This document shows, in pieces, positions 5,203 through 5,236 of a DNA stretch of 5,236 bases. Position numbers and translations under genes: made by a program. The DNA is from UBA1715 sp036752345 (lineage in GTDB: Bacteria > Bacteroidota > Bacteroidia > Bacteroidales > UBA1715), in the NCBI GenBank assembly GCA_036752345.1, contig DAIOSV010000061.1:1-5236 (forward strand). Reading direction: 5' to 3'. A model generated the notes under the pieces. The model was not told the DNA's origin. It ran no database searches and saw only the letters and a list, made by a program, of their open reading frames with translations. Positions within the stretch are counted from its first letter, which is position 1, and each line of letters starts with the position of its first letter.

Positions 5203-5236
5203 TGTGCAAGAAAAAAAGGGAGCGAAGTAAAATGGC

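Noticed and set aside
5217..5236. AGGGAG followed 9 bases later by ATG at 5232 on the plus strand
   Set aside because: Only five bases of any such gene are in the window, so it cannot be supported.

Overview
All seven genes that can be supported lie on the minus strand. The window looks like chromosomal DNA from a member of the phylum Bacteroidota, probably Bacteroidales-like and of moderate GC. Three things point there. Two secreted proteins end in a type IX secretion (T9SS) sorting domain with YPNP near its start and KxIIK at its end. One partial protein belongs to the Bacteroidota 'MSYQAV(I/V)RN' surface-protein family. Three sites match the Bacteroidota -7 promoter element TAnnTTTG. No tRNA, rRNA, CRISPR array, transposase or phage replication gene is visible.

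Reading in the direction of transcription (right to left): 5236-5047 holds a palindromic REP-like element (about 5163-5202) and the promoter of a GNAT acetyltransferase (5043-4561). Next, 4560-4466 holds a second promoter whose upstream element overlaps the acetyltransferase stop codon, plus a tetranucleotide repeat in the leader. Then comes a tight run of four genes: a five-helix membrane protein (4465-3941), a secreted protein made of two repeats that resemble the T9SS component GldN/PorN (3930-2908), a small T9SS cargo protein (2846-2304), and a secreted protein with an Fn3-like module and a conserved 'KPxIYxYP' C-terminal domain (2292-1285). A gap of 278 bases (1284-1007) contains weak hairpins and a third -7 element. 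It is followed by a second pair: a small T9SS cargo protein (1006-488) and the MSYQAV-family protein, which runs off the left edge (475-1).

Most of the region is cell-envelope or exported material. The two cargo/partner pairs are built alike: a short CTD protein ends in TAG, and that TAG is the first part of a strong TAGGAGA ribosome binding site for the next secreted protein. The points most worth following are a 13-base element (AACTGAACGCATG on the minus strand) placed 18-20 bases upstream of the -7 box of both right-hand promoters, and the internally duplicated GldN-like protein. Functions beyond family level are inference. No complete new defence or mobile system is evident.
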